Origin: Epithemia pelagica
Lineage: Eukaryota > Bacillariophyta > Bacillariophyceae > Surirellales > Surirellaceae
Direction of reading: 5' to 3'
Assembly (NCBI GenBank): GCA_946965045.2
Contig: OX337228.1
Coordinates: 5,270,001 to 5,334,000, forward strand
DNA: 64,000 bases
Shown: positions 12,001-20,700 of the stretch, in pieces
How positions within the stretch are numbered: position 1 is the first letter of the stretch
How the letters are laid out: each line of letters starts with the position of its first letter
The notes under the pieces: model-generated
Seen by the model: only the letters and a program-made list of their open reading frames with translations
Database searches by the model: none
Told to the model about the DNA's origin: nothing
Translations under genes and position numbers: made by a program

Positions 12001-12064
12001 CAGTACAAAATCGTCCACTCAGTTTGGGGGGACCCATTTCAATCATGCTCTAAATGTCGATTAA
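6002..12064 (+). CDS. Large disordered protein with SVKSLRxKFEG repeats
   Basis: Uninterrupted 2020-aa frame starting at tandem ATGs (6002 and 6005). It is rich in Ser, Thr, Arg, Asp and Glu and looks intrinsically disordered almost throughout. A short coiled coil occurs near residues 386-432 (REMEEQIERRR followed by Q-rich heptads). Near residues 1050-1165 a motif recurs: SVKSLRQKLEG, SVKSLREKFEG, SVRSLKDKFEG and a degenerate VKKMRDMFEA, each of the first three preceded by Asp-rich linkers. There is no enzyme motif, signal peptide or membrane segment. I do not recognise the family. The repeat could be a short linear binding motif, and a scaffold or cytoskeletal role is only a guess. The frame has no introns. 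Confidence 0.75.
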   Translation: MMHSTSVPAVAIPSSKSDGGGPNLFPRRRRRHFTSGLASRLFSSNADNSGTASKPSYPHQSNGESTEQAGRKSPLSRGGLRRDRMGNVVGTVNHGILTPTKQKPTSNSPRTISSRKSTRTDRTDPIDNSFASSSPSPVRGDESPDDIRFSGDNWNHRKGRAKSSTHDPPLRSHLRRGGTGERGKGAPLAVSVDQDEENTSTPFLLFPATSPPVHVEDNVPAATYSPDEFEDDTDSSLSCSIENKRASPGPDPSHAAAPTWQDLKFVTPNADVQMRMSPVEQQIKQLQHRSPRTVQQKNHSPGRRVAEWLSSANKQVSVRDSASGLARSLDQGIEMLLDPVQKFVQCAAPMSAAEAEKLAQPIPLQKASSTVSGASTEVATNRGVDIAKRRIREMEEQIERRRVAAEQQQQVLQEQRLLQEQLNRISSQADESLPSDEEDAIVRQLVQTRKAVRNYRKGQEDDGDEPPYIQPSVIYRSRLSFGAPKIAPKQLEQKSILSVSDDESSRMTHSTAQSNQQHILLQSSPIVAGPPSTIVPKRKRFDKQVDLVPAHQPEILVTGETSSMQSVSQSSSMKVEVHRNQLDKNKTREMFSGVQHGEPLQPLHESINEEATGQVISRGTNEHADLMIPNLSPSPVSNTEAFLPMKNHPYRPPSSPKSDGALNISRVNLNDLSTLSPKSDYAVLGHRVTRTRAVGGDYYLSPPGVSGRIPLVGQDSPDPVFCSKSMTSTTPTSTSGYHTISSGYNTTGSCTVLDRDSSFDSSVMNHSKGSLVSGLKAVEEEKDEDFVPTTGIAPLSKMSCVLGNVSMHGAQQLISLPMPTEMPNSGRSYEDSNFQLSHRADKAAGPPSTMQGSVSDGGCRNVPTLADLAVMSSFARSDSLDDPLPTLPKDSKMKSAGNSKNTRVANISGQWPRSTGTSRKEGDDINESESRREMPEIDVSEEESSLYRKTPAWNVMKSLRNERKDTLSNGPKTYTHVDRSIQAAPLALHQSKRSSFHTAFSLFEKKPDSGGHVSLSTPPRRHSKLGAMLSTKNTGIVPQLEPEELSIGVQSLKSVFESVNSRSTHDCTDDDGGSVKSLRQKLEGRSNSTLLRSLREEDDVDDDTASVKSLREKFEGTVKSVTSRSLQEQDDDTASVRSLKDKFEGTTKNVDQGVKKMRDMFEAKSRPITKPFGTGTAELQEVFSKFQSRQTAKERVRRATSISNRMNQRKASGTKANALSARGGLETKPSPVDTNRNSQTQNGDCSKTQSTNSGHTSQVSVADRVKSFGSMSRFKPLALPVRTRPSVAQNTPDGFVRWRNMTEYPKRGVGRITENPSQTESSAIELQKAVGERHHGQDRTKHQTVAQGRGDLKKESKTCAHDVDHKSAGRDMLAQAVIAAKLKPLDGRSNRNASLMMVASPPTRRSAVSIPLPSIGDKSNSYFLNSNEEVRQGNLSNHVDEIAPLPLWSNITSIEEKPPVTVKDNYTTDETFESAADSSRNKRSQVTEVSSSYDAPTNQKQEQMVAATTSHHHVTKKKEDSDSAMSSSESDFSDGVTLDVSIAEVSGLTLPTVLADKGASNSDARDDETSSEVSNKLETDARRSEASSSQTPEILAPLIARGMQTSDELSASNNLFDARASSLDQRQSVMDAHMAEKSDQGELHSEEKKSDEGHVSAGWDGSRVRRMFPDTSPADQEIFRFDSEWLSVPSGPMESAKIERESGSSRHGNADSKTFTVINRVKQDSSKSEQPLEDRLSSSSEAQVPRPRLGLSSLADGRPSAALTRLRRVRATGRLNGHKKSTTDREEKNDNSVHDHKAVVASTITRGPSTFLKKYNPNGSTGSKVTSTDSSPSDGIRRPTMPSGQGVNEESPKTSTASSRHSSSLMGNQPRRYRTIMGEAYATPDSHRLLPRIPETDTNEHAKVDSSSPSVKKISEHYTQALKRTENTPKQPPFLATTKRYRHGQLGEKPIIMNRPPDPQRQVNSDNAAMVARLRILKESRIRRSKALFMNSPDHEDQSCSTKSSTQFGGTHFNHALNVD
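9210..9500 (+). repeat. Internal protein repeat coding region (SVKSLRxKFEG units)
   Basis: Three clear and one degenerate copy of an approximately 30-40 residue unit ending in K(L/F)EG, each preceded by a run of Asp residues and the TASV/GSV lead. Copies are similar at protein level but diverged at DNA level, so this is an old repeat kept by selection and not a recent slippage product. Confidence 0.65.
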
Positions 12065-12543
12065 GCATAGATTTTCAGATCCCTAGAGACGGTCTGCTAT
12101 TCGAACACGAAGGCGCTTTACTTGTAGATAGATTCCGGTAGCAGGACCCTAAGGAATATGCAGTGCAGATTGGAAGGGATCAGAAGTAATGGGCTTTGAG
12201 TTTCTATACTGGGACAACAATCAGTGAACGCCGCTTCTGGTAGATAGCGGAACTACTGGTAGAAAGCGGAACTATTTGCTATGCCTTCGTCTCCCATCAG
12301 TTAGGGATCGGTACTACCGTAGTAGGAGCTAGGAGTACAACATACTCCTACTCCTAGCTCTCTAGCTAGAGATTAACTCCCTACTCTACTAGCTAGCTAG
12401 TAAACCTAGGTAGCAACTGCCTAATATAACACTGACCACGCGGGCGAGGTCTACACCCCGACCCCCGACACCGGACTTTTATCAGAATATGAGGAGTAAG
12501 ACAACAACAACAACAAATCATCCCGGCCGAACTTGGAACTGGG
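12065..12543. other. Intergenic region with CTAG/CTCCTA-rich palindromic patch
   Basis: About 480 bp. From about 12320 to 12412 the sequence is packed with short self-complementary words (CTACTCCTAG, CTAGCTAGAG, CTAGCTAGCTAG). An AACAACAACAAC run just upstream of the next ATG looks like a 5' leader. No gene is visible. Confidence 0.5.
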
Positions 12544-14701
12544 ATGGACATGGCTGGGCTACCTCCTTCCTCTCATTTACCCTCCCATGTGATGGCGTAC
12601 CCTTCTTTCGCACCAGTGGGGATTCGCGGTGATGCGTCACCAATACCAACAAACCCAACTGAAATGTTTGGAAACTACCCATTCAAGGATATTGCTTACC
12701 CTCATCCCCATGACGTGCTTTGTGGCAGGGGAGGAGCCACAAATAATCATAGTAAGTGCAACCAAGCGGGAAAAAGATTGCTCAACGTCTCAAAGGATTA
12801 TGCTCTTACTTGTCCCTTTGTGGTTTGTTCTCGTCTTAGTTGGAAATTCACACTGGCGACAATTGGTCTTTTCAAACAAAGAACTCTACCTGAAACTACC
12901 CAAAAACCAAAAACAACTACTTTCCAAATCAATTGTACATGCAATACGGAGTCAAAATCCTCCTGGAAGATTCTTGCAGAAAAACGCGGAAACCGATCTT
13001 TGGTACGATGTTGGAGACGTTCGCGCCCTTGAAAAAACCAGCCAGGCCCTTCGTGAGGGTGCCCCAAAACTAAAGGCTAAACTTAATGCGCCTCCGAAAA
13101 AGAGCACAGATGATTCTAAGAATGGACAGTCGGCGGAAAGGACTGGGGGAGTTGTTGGCACTTCATCCCAGGAGCAGGGACATAGTCAACAAAACAATTC
13201 ATCGGCTCTTCCTACCACCACGCTCGAGCCTCAAGGATTGCCAAAGAAAACTACTTTGGCCGAACAAACCACAGCAGGTAGCAATGGTTGTTCTATTAGA
13301 GGAGCAAGCCTTGGAAATAGTGTGGCGACTGGCACGACCACAAAGATTGAAAATAGCGCTCGAATACAACCGAACATGGCACAGCAGCAACAAATTCATC
13401 CATTGCAACATGGGCAAGCGCCTCCTACCATCTCCACGTTCCACAGCTCAACTCATGAGGTGTTTGTTCACCCGATTGTCTTACCACCTCAAATTCCACC
13501 GCAAGGTCCGGTTCCGGAACGGAAGAAGAAGAAAACCCCCATCTATTCGAAAGATGCATCTCATATTTCTCCGGCCCACAACAATTTGCTGTCAGATGAT
13601 CGACGACAGCATCATCTTTCAGGTCCACCTGCAGAAAACCACAACGATGACCAGCAACTGCAATCGTTCTCAAATACCGATATGCCAGCTCCACCGGACG
13701 GCGGCTTAGCAGAACATCAGGGCTTTTCTTTCGGAACGGTGATGAGTGTTGAGACTCAAAATTTTGCTATCGAGCCTCCAACACCAATACAGCCGAATGA
13801 ATTCAGCCTCGGCTCGCTTGTTTTAACGGATCAAGAAGTCACACGGCTAGCTTCGGCTGAAGAAGGAAAACCTGTTGAAGAACAGGTTCCTGATGAGCCA
13901 CATGTACGATTCCAGGCCCAGAATGAACCACGGGAAAACACGAACTACGAGCAGAGTATGCCTGCACCTGTAGATCTGGGCTTAGAACCTGCAGGTCTCT
14001 CGGCTGGTTCAATGATGAGCTGCGGTACCATCGCCAGTGCAATTAATAAATTGGAAAATGGAGGGCTTTCGTTTGGATCTGTGATGAGCTTCTCCACCTC
14101 TAATGTTGGGACCGAGGTACCCTCGGCAGTTGATGGTGGACTTGAGGAAATCGGTGCATCTTTTGGTTCCATGACGATTGGGGCAGATGGATTCACAAAG
14201 CACGCGCCTACGGGAGCTTTGCCAACAACCACACCAGGACCGACGTTGGCAACAAACGCAATATCGAGAATAGGGTCGGCTCAAAATCGATCTAAGGGGA
14301 GTCTATTAGAATGCAGTGATACGGAATCAGAGGATGAAGATACCAGTGGCAAGAGCAGTGCACAAAAATCTGCAGAATGGGAAAAACTAAAGGCAACGTT
14401 TCAAGATCAAGTTCAAAATGGGTTCGCCTCAGCCCCTCCCTCTCTTGTAACCGGAATAAGCCTAACTTCTCGACAGGCATCCTTATCCCGTCCAGCCACC
14501 CTGAATATTCCCACAGCAAATTTAGGACGAGACGTGTCAGCGATGTCCGCTATGAGTGGTGGGGGAGGTAACGACGAAAATGACCTTTTTCTCTCTCATA
14601 ACCAATATTACCCTCATGGGAACGAGCACCTAGTGCAACCGCCTCCACCACCGAGTTTGCCACAAGGAAACGGCAGTTGGAAAGAATACGACGCGGCCTA
14701 G
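12544..14701 (+). CDS. DUF6824-type diatom protein
   Basis: Two exons (12544-12751, 12840-14701) with an 88-bp GT-AG intron inside the conserved domain give 689 aa. Residues about 55-145 hold the signature HDVLCGRGGATNNH joined across the intron to IGNSHWRQLVFSNKELYL, then a basic helix and WYDVGDVRALEKTSQALREG. This is the DUF6824 pattern, common in diatoms and of unknown function, thought by some annotators to be regulatory or DNA-binding. The rest is disordered. It contains a recurring short motif (FSFGTVMSV, FSLGSLVLT, LSAGSMMSC, LSFGSVMSF, ASFGSMTIG) spaced through residues about 380-535. The N-terminus is short and has no targeting peptide, so nuclear or cytosolic location is likely. 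Confidence 0.85.
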
Positions 14702-14934
14702 TTGAATCGGGGAAGTTCAATAGCCGTTGGAGATTTCGATGTGCTCTGCAACGCAAAGTGTACGGAAGAAGATGCGCAGGATTAGATTTTGATTCACCTT
14801 CGCTGAATTGCTTTGATTTAGTATCTACCTAGCATCATACGAATTATGTTTGTTAGGAAAATTGCCACTTCCTTGATGAAAACAAAGTGAAGGGCGAATG
14901 GCTCGTTTAACGACAAGAACGGCTCCAAGGATTA

Positions 14935-17613
14935 CTAATACGTATTTGCTCGTGAAACAGCAGGTTTCGGTTCCTCTCTATCTTCCTTGAAACCGGAGCT
15001 AACCGCATCAAGAAGCTGGTCAACCTTGTCGTCGGGTAATAAGAAAGTATCAGCAAGCACTTGTTGCGTGCTGTTGACCATCTGATTTGCTCCTTCGGTC
15101 ATATGGGAGCTGATTGCATTTAGATCTTCCTGCATTTTACCCATATACGTGACCCAGCCAGAAAAGAATCCCTGATCAGTTTGACTAACAGGAACCTTCC
15201 GCGATGGTGGCCCAGCAGTGCAAGCATCACAACCAGCGCCTGAATGCTTCATCAGGAAGCTCGTTTCCTCGGACAATGCAGTGACTTCAGCTTGATCGGC
15301 TGCGTCGTTCCCGCTTCTGTTACATGTGGAGCATTTGGGATCAAGGATTCCTGTATCAATAGACGTATCTGGTTGAAACGTTTCATAGGTACTTTTGGAA
15401 CGTGGATGAGAACTTGGAGAGGGAGCGCCAGTTACGACAACCCTATTTTTTCTCCCGTGTTGAAGACCAGAAAACCCAGGTTGCTCAAGTTCCTTATCGA
15501 AAACAGTTTCCTGCACAAAAGAAATATCAGCAAACGGATCAAAAGCGTCTTCAAACTCTCGAGATTTAAGCTTCTGCGCTGATGTTATGATTGGTGGTTG
15601 TACAGGAAGCCATGCGTCATCGTCAAGTGCCTTGAACTCCTGTTGAGGATGTGAAGATCGTGATCTATGTCGTTTCCCAGGCTTCTCTGGTATATTTATT
15701 GATGGGAGTGGCTTCGTAAGGCTGCTAAAAAGAAGCTCGGCGACTCTATCGTCAGATGTGCCTTGATCAGCAGCAGAAATAAGTGATCTTTCATGATTGC
15801 CCAGACTCTCGCGCGGTATCTCTCTAGGATTATCATGCTGCTTTGATTCCACGAATGGAACCGACAGGGTCTGTCTATCGTCACTATCAGTTCGTTCCTT
15901 TTCGGAAACTGTCGTTGACCCCACGGAGATGCCCTCGGCCGACGGAGACGGGCTCAAGGAATCAACAGCCTTGTTCGAAGATTTTTGTGGTTGCCTTGAT
16001 TTGCCCTTTATGATTCCACTCAAGCTGGCTTCAAGACCATCAAGAGATGCATCGATGTCATTGAGAAAGGTATCCATGAACGTGTTCTCAAGTTCTCGGC
16101 GTTCCGTCAATGCCTTTGAACTGACGGGATCTCCGATCGTCTGCGACTTTTTTCGGTCAGCGCAAATATGTCGTTGGGACGCTTTTTCGCTTTCCAGAGA
16201 GTCGTCTTCTGAAAAGTCACTCTGCAAGGACTGCTCTTCGTCTTCGTGTTCACATGGATCAGGGCGAAAAATTAGTTCTTCAACTTCTTCCGACCATTGT
16301 ACGCTTCTGGCAGCTGATGAAGGATTCCTCAACCCAAGGCTCCTGACTCTGGGGCGCAAGATCGGCTCTGGAGCGACCTCCACCGAGCTCTCCACATGTG
16401 CAACCTCGCAATCCATGTCTACCGTTCCCTCTTCTGAAGTGCTCTGATTCACCCTTGCCTGGTCCTCCTCGAGTGGGATATCTACGGTGTGCCCCCAACC
16501 ATGAGTGTCATAGGACGCTTTCCAATCTGGTCGGCTGACAATCTCAAAAGCAAGAGTAACTGCATGAAACGTGGCTTTGGCATTCGCTGAAGTTCTTTTG
16601 TCTTGCCCCTCAGCCTCGGCGAGCACTTGCCGTCCTCTCCGAAAGAACGCAACCCTGATTTGGCTATCAGTGGCATTCCTAGAATCGACTAACAAAACAT
16701 CACGATACAAATCACAACCCTCACCGAAGACTTTCTGAATTGTTGCCGCATGGAGCGCTGGAATAGGGGTCACTGGCACATCATCATCATGTCTTGCAAA
16801 AGGCCGAGTGGTAATCGGTATTCGTTGTTGTGGAGTATCTCGTTTCTCAAACACACGGACGGTCACACTAAACGGACTACTCTCTTCAGATTGAGGATCT
16901 CGTCTTCGAGGCTCAGGTGAAACAACTCGTGACGCGTTCAATTGATTCGAGGATGCCTGTTCTGGTGATCTCCTCCTTTCAACATGGTTGTCTTCGATTA
17001 GCTCTGCAGTCAAAGGTCTTGGCCTCCATGAGGAAGATTCAGAACCAGTTGTATTTTCTGAAGAATGTATCGTGTCACCCAGGTTCAAGGGAGTGTCCGG
17101 CGTAAAGCCCCGGGGCTTATCGAGGCTTTCCTCCATCGACGCTGCGCTTGGTGGCCACGGTTGCTCCTCCTCGAAAACTACATTATTTGAAACAGCATCT
17201 GAGATGAAAGGATCGATTGTCTCCAGTTTGTGATCAATCGCGTCAGGTGAAACCCTCACGCTTACTTCAGGAGATACTGGCCGACTGGAATCATTCCAAG
17301 TTGTACTCGTTGCCTCAGAGGGGAAAACAATAGCTTTCGAATCCACTGGAAAAGCTGAATCAATGTCAATTCCACGAGATCTATCCTCCAACGCGTCCCG
17401 AGAATCATGGTGATTGCCATTTTCGTGACTAGTGGTGTTCCAGTCAAACGGAGGCCGAGGGGCGTTGGAATTTGTTGTTTCCATTCCACTGAACCTATTG
17501 CGGCCGACTTCAACTCTTTTCCTCATACCTCTTTGTGAAGCAATCGATTCCGTGTGAACCTTAGACTTGCGAGTTGTAGGGCGCGGACGGGAACCGTAAT
17601 GTGGGTTCGTCAT
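14935..17613 (-). CDS. Disordered protein with degenerate J-like domain
   Basis: Single 892-aa frame. Most of it is low-complexity, Ser/Glu-rich sequence. Residues about 290-375 look like a J domain: LYRDVLLVDSRNATDSQIRV, then AFFRRGRQVLAEAE, a helix with AKATFHAVTLAFEIVS and RPDWKASYDTHGW. The HPD tripeptide that stimulates Hsp70 is absent (RRGRQVLAEAE stands in the loop region), so this is a J-like fold without the usual catalytic motif. A CSTCNRSG and a GCDACTAG pair near the C-terminus could bind metal. The C-terminal 70 residues are less disordered. The function is unknown; an adaptor or scaffold is possible. Confidence 0.7.
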   Translation of the reverse strand: MTNPHYGSRPRPTTRKSKVHTESIASQRGMRKRVEVGRNRFSGMETTNSNAPRPPFDWNTTSHENGNHHDSRDALEDRSRGIDIDSAFPVDSKAIVFPSEATSTTWNDSSRPVSPEVSVRVSPDAIDHKLETIDPFISDAVSNNVVFEEEQPWPPSAASMEESLDKPRGFTPDTPLNLGDTIHSSENTTGSESSSWRPRPLTAELIEDNHVERRRSPEQASSNQLNASRVVSPEPRRRDPQSEESSPFSVTVRVFEKRDTPQQRIPITTRPFARHDDDVPVTPIPALHAATIQKVFGEGCDLYRDVLLVDSRNATDSQIRVAFFRRGRQVLAEAEGQDKRTSANAKATFHAVTLAFEIVSRPDWKASYDTHGWGHTVDIPLEEDQARVNQSTSEEGTVDMDCEVAHVESSVEVAPEPILRPRVRSLGLRNPSSAARSVQWSEEVEELIFRPDPCEHEDEEQSLQSDFSEDDSLESEKASQRHICADRKKSQTIGDPVSSKALTERRELENTFMDTFLNDIDASLDGLEASLSGIIKGKSRQPQKSSNKAVDSLSPSPSAEGISVGSTTVSEKERTDSDDRQTLSVPFVESKQHDNPREIPRESLGNHERSLISAADQGTSDDRVAELLFSSLTKPLPSINIPEKPGKRHRSRSSHPQQEFKALDDDAWLPVQPPIITSAQKLKSREFEDAFDPFADISFVQETVFDKELEQPGFSGLQHGRKNRVVVTGAPSPSSHPRSKSTYETFQPDTSIDTGILDPKCSTCNRSGNDAADQAEVTALSEETSFLMKHSGAGCDACTAGPPSRKVPVSQTDQGFFSGWVTYMGKMQEDLNAISSHMTEGANQMVNSTQQVLADTFLLPDDKVDQLLDAVSSGFKEDREEPKPAVSRANTY

Positions 17614-18623
17614 CGTTCAAAAGGGATCTAATGGGACGAGACAACTGTTGACCAGATTTTTATCTTCTCTTTTGGGAGAATTTGCAACTCCGTATTGTTT
17701 GTGTAAGTGTGTAACTGGTTCACGGTTCACGGCTCACTTCATGGGATATGGCTTCGACTCCTGAGCATGTAGGACAGCAATTATGTGCAAGGAGCAGCTT
17801 TGTGATGATTGCGCAGCTTGCGCTCGGCAAAAATTATGTAATGTATGCCGACCAACCGCATCCAACCGTCGATAAGGAAATATGCCCCTTTGGACGGGTG
17901 CACTTCAACGGATATCCGTTCTCGAGCTCGCCATGCAGCAGTGCAGTGTGGGAAAGATATTGCCGACCTTTGGTACAGATTCCTAGACTGTAAAAGATGC
18001 GCCTTCCACAAGACCCAACATCCAACGTTCGTCCGTCTGTGTGACACTGCGCACAATGGTGACGGAGCACGCTCCGCACAACTGACACACCGTCAATAGT
18101 CAATTTCAGCTTCCCCGTGGGGTGAGCGATAACCGATAACACGTCTATTTGACACTTCTTACTCTTTTACCTTCTACACACCATCCTTGTCCCACTTCCT
18201 TGTGAAGTGTCGAAACATAACTCACCATGGTGCGCCTTTGATTTTCTGATTTACTCCTGTGGCTTTGGGTGTCTTATCAAGGTCGGTACTGCTTGACCTT
18301 GACCCTCAATGAATGAGAAAACGCAACATATTACTCCTTCGCCCCAAACCTCGCACTCCACCTTTTGCCTCTAGATGCCCAACAGGGTGTCAGAGAGAGC
18401 CGCATTCAACGTACATTCAGCTCTAGCTACCTATGTCATGACACTTTGCTCCTCCGCTCTACTGTTCTTATGAACCTTCCCAGGTAGTCACTTATCGAGG
18501 GAGATTCCATGAGAATGATCAATTTGTCTACTAAATTCACCCAACCCACATATGGCACAATGTCGAACTACCCAACCTGAACACATCGGCAGTAGGCGAA
18601 ATGTGACTGAAAATAAGTAATGA
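17614..18623. other. 1-kb interval without a recognised gene
   Basis: Separates the start of the J-like gene from the stop of the ICT1-type gene. Between about 17750 and 18140 several frames are open on both strands at once, which suggests GC-balanced non-coding DNA or a diverged remnant rather than one gene. No tRNA-like cloverleaf or known RNA motif was recognised. Confidence 0.35.
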
Positions 18624-19259
18624 TTAAAAGTCGACCCCTCTCCTACTCGATTTCTTTGCGCCGTGCCGTCTCTTCTCCTCTAAGATTCTCTGCTTCGTTT
18701 CTTTCGAAATAGTCTTCTTCTTTCGTATTTTAGGGCGTGGCCATGCCTCCAAAACCATTTCTCGGAGCTTATCGATGGCCGCCTTTCGATTCTGTACTTG
18801 TGTGCGATGTTCTTGCGAACGTAAGACAAGTTCGTTTTCCTTGTTAATTCGGTTACTTTGTTGTTCTTTCAGGCGCGATCGAACTTCATCTGGTATCCAA
18901 CTACCACATGTCTTAAAGTCCAGCTTCAACTTGATTTGAACCTGAGTGTTAACTTTGTTGACATTTTGACCGCCTGCACCAGAGCTGCGAACAAACGAAA
19001 TTTCCAACAGATCTTCCGGAATGGAGACGGTGTGTGGAACTTTCCAGTCGTCATCATCTGTTGTAAAACCTCTAGCAAAAAGTGGTTTGGTGGGGGCTGT
19101 CCTGGTTGGAAGCATACCTTGAAACGACTTTGATGAGAACAACACGTTCGCATTTCGTCGGTGCAATATTGCGGATCGATTCGAAAGTGAAGCATGTCTT
19201 GACACAGTCCATGAGGAAACCATACGAAGGGCCAACATGGCGAAGAACGTCTTACGCAT
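18624..19259 (-). CDS. ICT1/ArfB-type peptidyl-tRNA hydrolase (class I release-factor domain), mitochondrial
   Basis: Single exon, 211 aa. Residues about 80-210 form the class I release-factor core with the catalytic GGQ in RSSGAGGQNVNKVNTQVQIK, followed by IPDEVRSRLKEQQSNRINKE and a basic C-terminal tail (RPKIRKKK to the end), the ICT1/MRPL58/ArfB layout without codon-recognition domains. These proteins release peptides from stalled mitochondrial ribosomes; ICT1 is also a large-subunit component. Residues 1-70 are rich in Arg and Ser and lack acidic residues at first, fitting a mitochondrial presequence, although plastid delivery cannot be excluded. A second ATG eight codons in is a possible start. 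Confidence 0.85.
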   Translation of the reverse strand: MRKTFFAMLALRMVSSWTVSRHASLSNRSAILHRRNANVLFSSKSFQGMLPTRTAPTKPLFARGFTTDDDDWKVPHTVSIPEDLLEISFVRSSGAGGQNVNKVNTQVQIKLKLDFKTCGSWIPDEVRSRLKEQQSNRINKENELVLRSQEHRTQVQNRKAAIDKLREMVLEAWPRPKIRKKKTISKETKQRILEEKRRHGAKKSSRRGVDF

Positions 19260-19523
19260 GAGCTATGCGACGTTGCTTTCTTCGCCCTTTTCAACAAGGC
19301 TCAGTTGTCTCTTCTGCTTTGTTGAAATGAGGTTGTTATTCTTGATTGAGGCCCTTCACCATTCACCATGCATTTTTTATGCGACTGGTGGATTATTTTC
19401 TGATTGTGTCTTGTGTGATTCAAAAGCCACGTCATCGACCATGACCATTGACCATATCCCATATCCATCCTCAAACATATACCAATCACATCCTATCAAT
19501 AATCGTAATAGTCTTGGTAGAAA

Positions 19524-20511
19524 ATGAAGTTCCAACAAACTGTTGTTACAATGGCTCTGGCCGTTTATCCGGCCCTCTCTTTTTCAGTCCTCCCCAAAGT
19601 CGGACGAAGCAATTTGCTGGCTGGAGGATCTCCCTCGTCGAAGATTCTGCAGCCACGGCATCGACAGACTGGAATCAACATGATTCTTGGAAATTTGTTT
19701 GGCGGCGGTGGAGCATTTGGCCAAACTATCGACTATACAGCTTTAGATTTCCCTGGTAATGAGCTTGGAGAGGCTGCGGCAAGCGGCTCAGTGATTGTCA
19801 ACTCTGTGAAGAAGCCCAACCTGGTGGCTGCCACTTTTGCTGGTGGATGCTTGTACGTTTGGTTTATTTGAAAAGTGATGTTGTTGCCTCCTGGCATAAT
19901 ATGGCGGTCTAACTTTTGACTTTTAATGTTCTTTTCAGTTGGGGACTAGAATTGGCATATCAACGAGTACCAGGAGTGGAGTACACCGCCGTGGGATACA
20001 GTCAGGGACCCGAAGAATCTCGTAAGTGAGAACTGGGAACACAGTGATGGAGACAAGATTTTGGCTCCTGTGACAACGTGACTAACCCCTCCTTTGTTTT
20101 TCAATTGTCACTTTCTCAGCAACATATGGACAAGTTTGCAGTGGTGTTACAGGGCATACTGAGGCCGTCATTGTCTACTACAATCCTGAGGAATGCAAGT
20201 ACGAGGACCTTTTGGATACATTCTTTGCACGCGTTGACCCGACCACTGTTAACGGCCAAGGCAATGACTTTGGAACCCAGTACCGAACAGGAGTCTACTT
20301 CCACACTCCTGAACAAGAAGCAGCAGCAAAGGAGCGCTTTGAGCTCGAACAAAAGAAGTTCAATCGCCCGATTGCCTCAGAGCTCAAGGCAGCGACACCG
20401 TTCTGGCCTGCCGAAAAGTACCATCAACAATACTTGGAGAAGGGTGGCCGATTCGGAACACCTCAAGATGCCTCCAAAGGTGCCACCGACACAATTCGCT
20501 GTTACGGATAA
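19524..20511 (+). CDS. Peptide methionine sulfoxide reductase A, probably plastid
   Basis: Three exons (19524-19852, 19939-20021, 20120-20511) give 267 aa. The catalytic motif GGCFWGLE is split by the first intron and restored on joining, and GYSQG and TYGQVCSGVTGHTEAV follow as in MsrA. A conserved FFARVDPTTVNGQGNDFGTQ segment and YRTGVYF complete the fold. MsrA reduces the S-epimer of methionine sulfoxide in proteins with thioredoxin. The N-terminus (MKFQQTVVTMALAVYPALSF) resembles a diatom signal peptide with an AxSF cleavage site followed by a basic transit-like stretch, so a plastid location is likely. The third exon contributes a C-terminal FWPAEKYHQQYLEKGGRF, seen in many MsrA proteins. 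Confidence 0.92.
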
Positions 20512-20700
20512 GGTAATACAAAGATAATCCTCATTACTTGCGAGTGATACCTGTCTTCTATCACTATCGATAGTTGCTTGTTGCAAGTTATAGTAGGACT
20601 TGTGATATAAAAAGGTAGAATATCTAGGTACAGATGGACGCGACACAACACATCCGGATCTTACTACAATTTCATTCACTGCCTCGTTTGTTGTGTCCCT

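Noticed and set aside
17781-18142. Possible small Cys/His-containing proteins
   Set aside because: Three frames on both strands are open over the same bases; none shows a family pattern.
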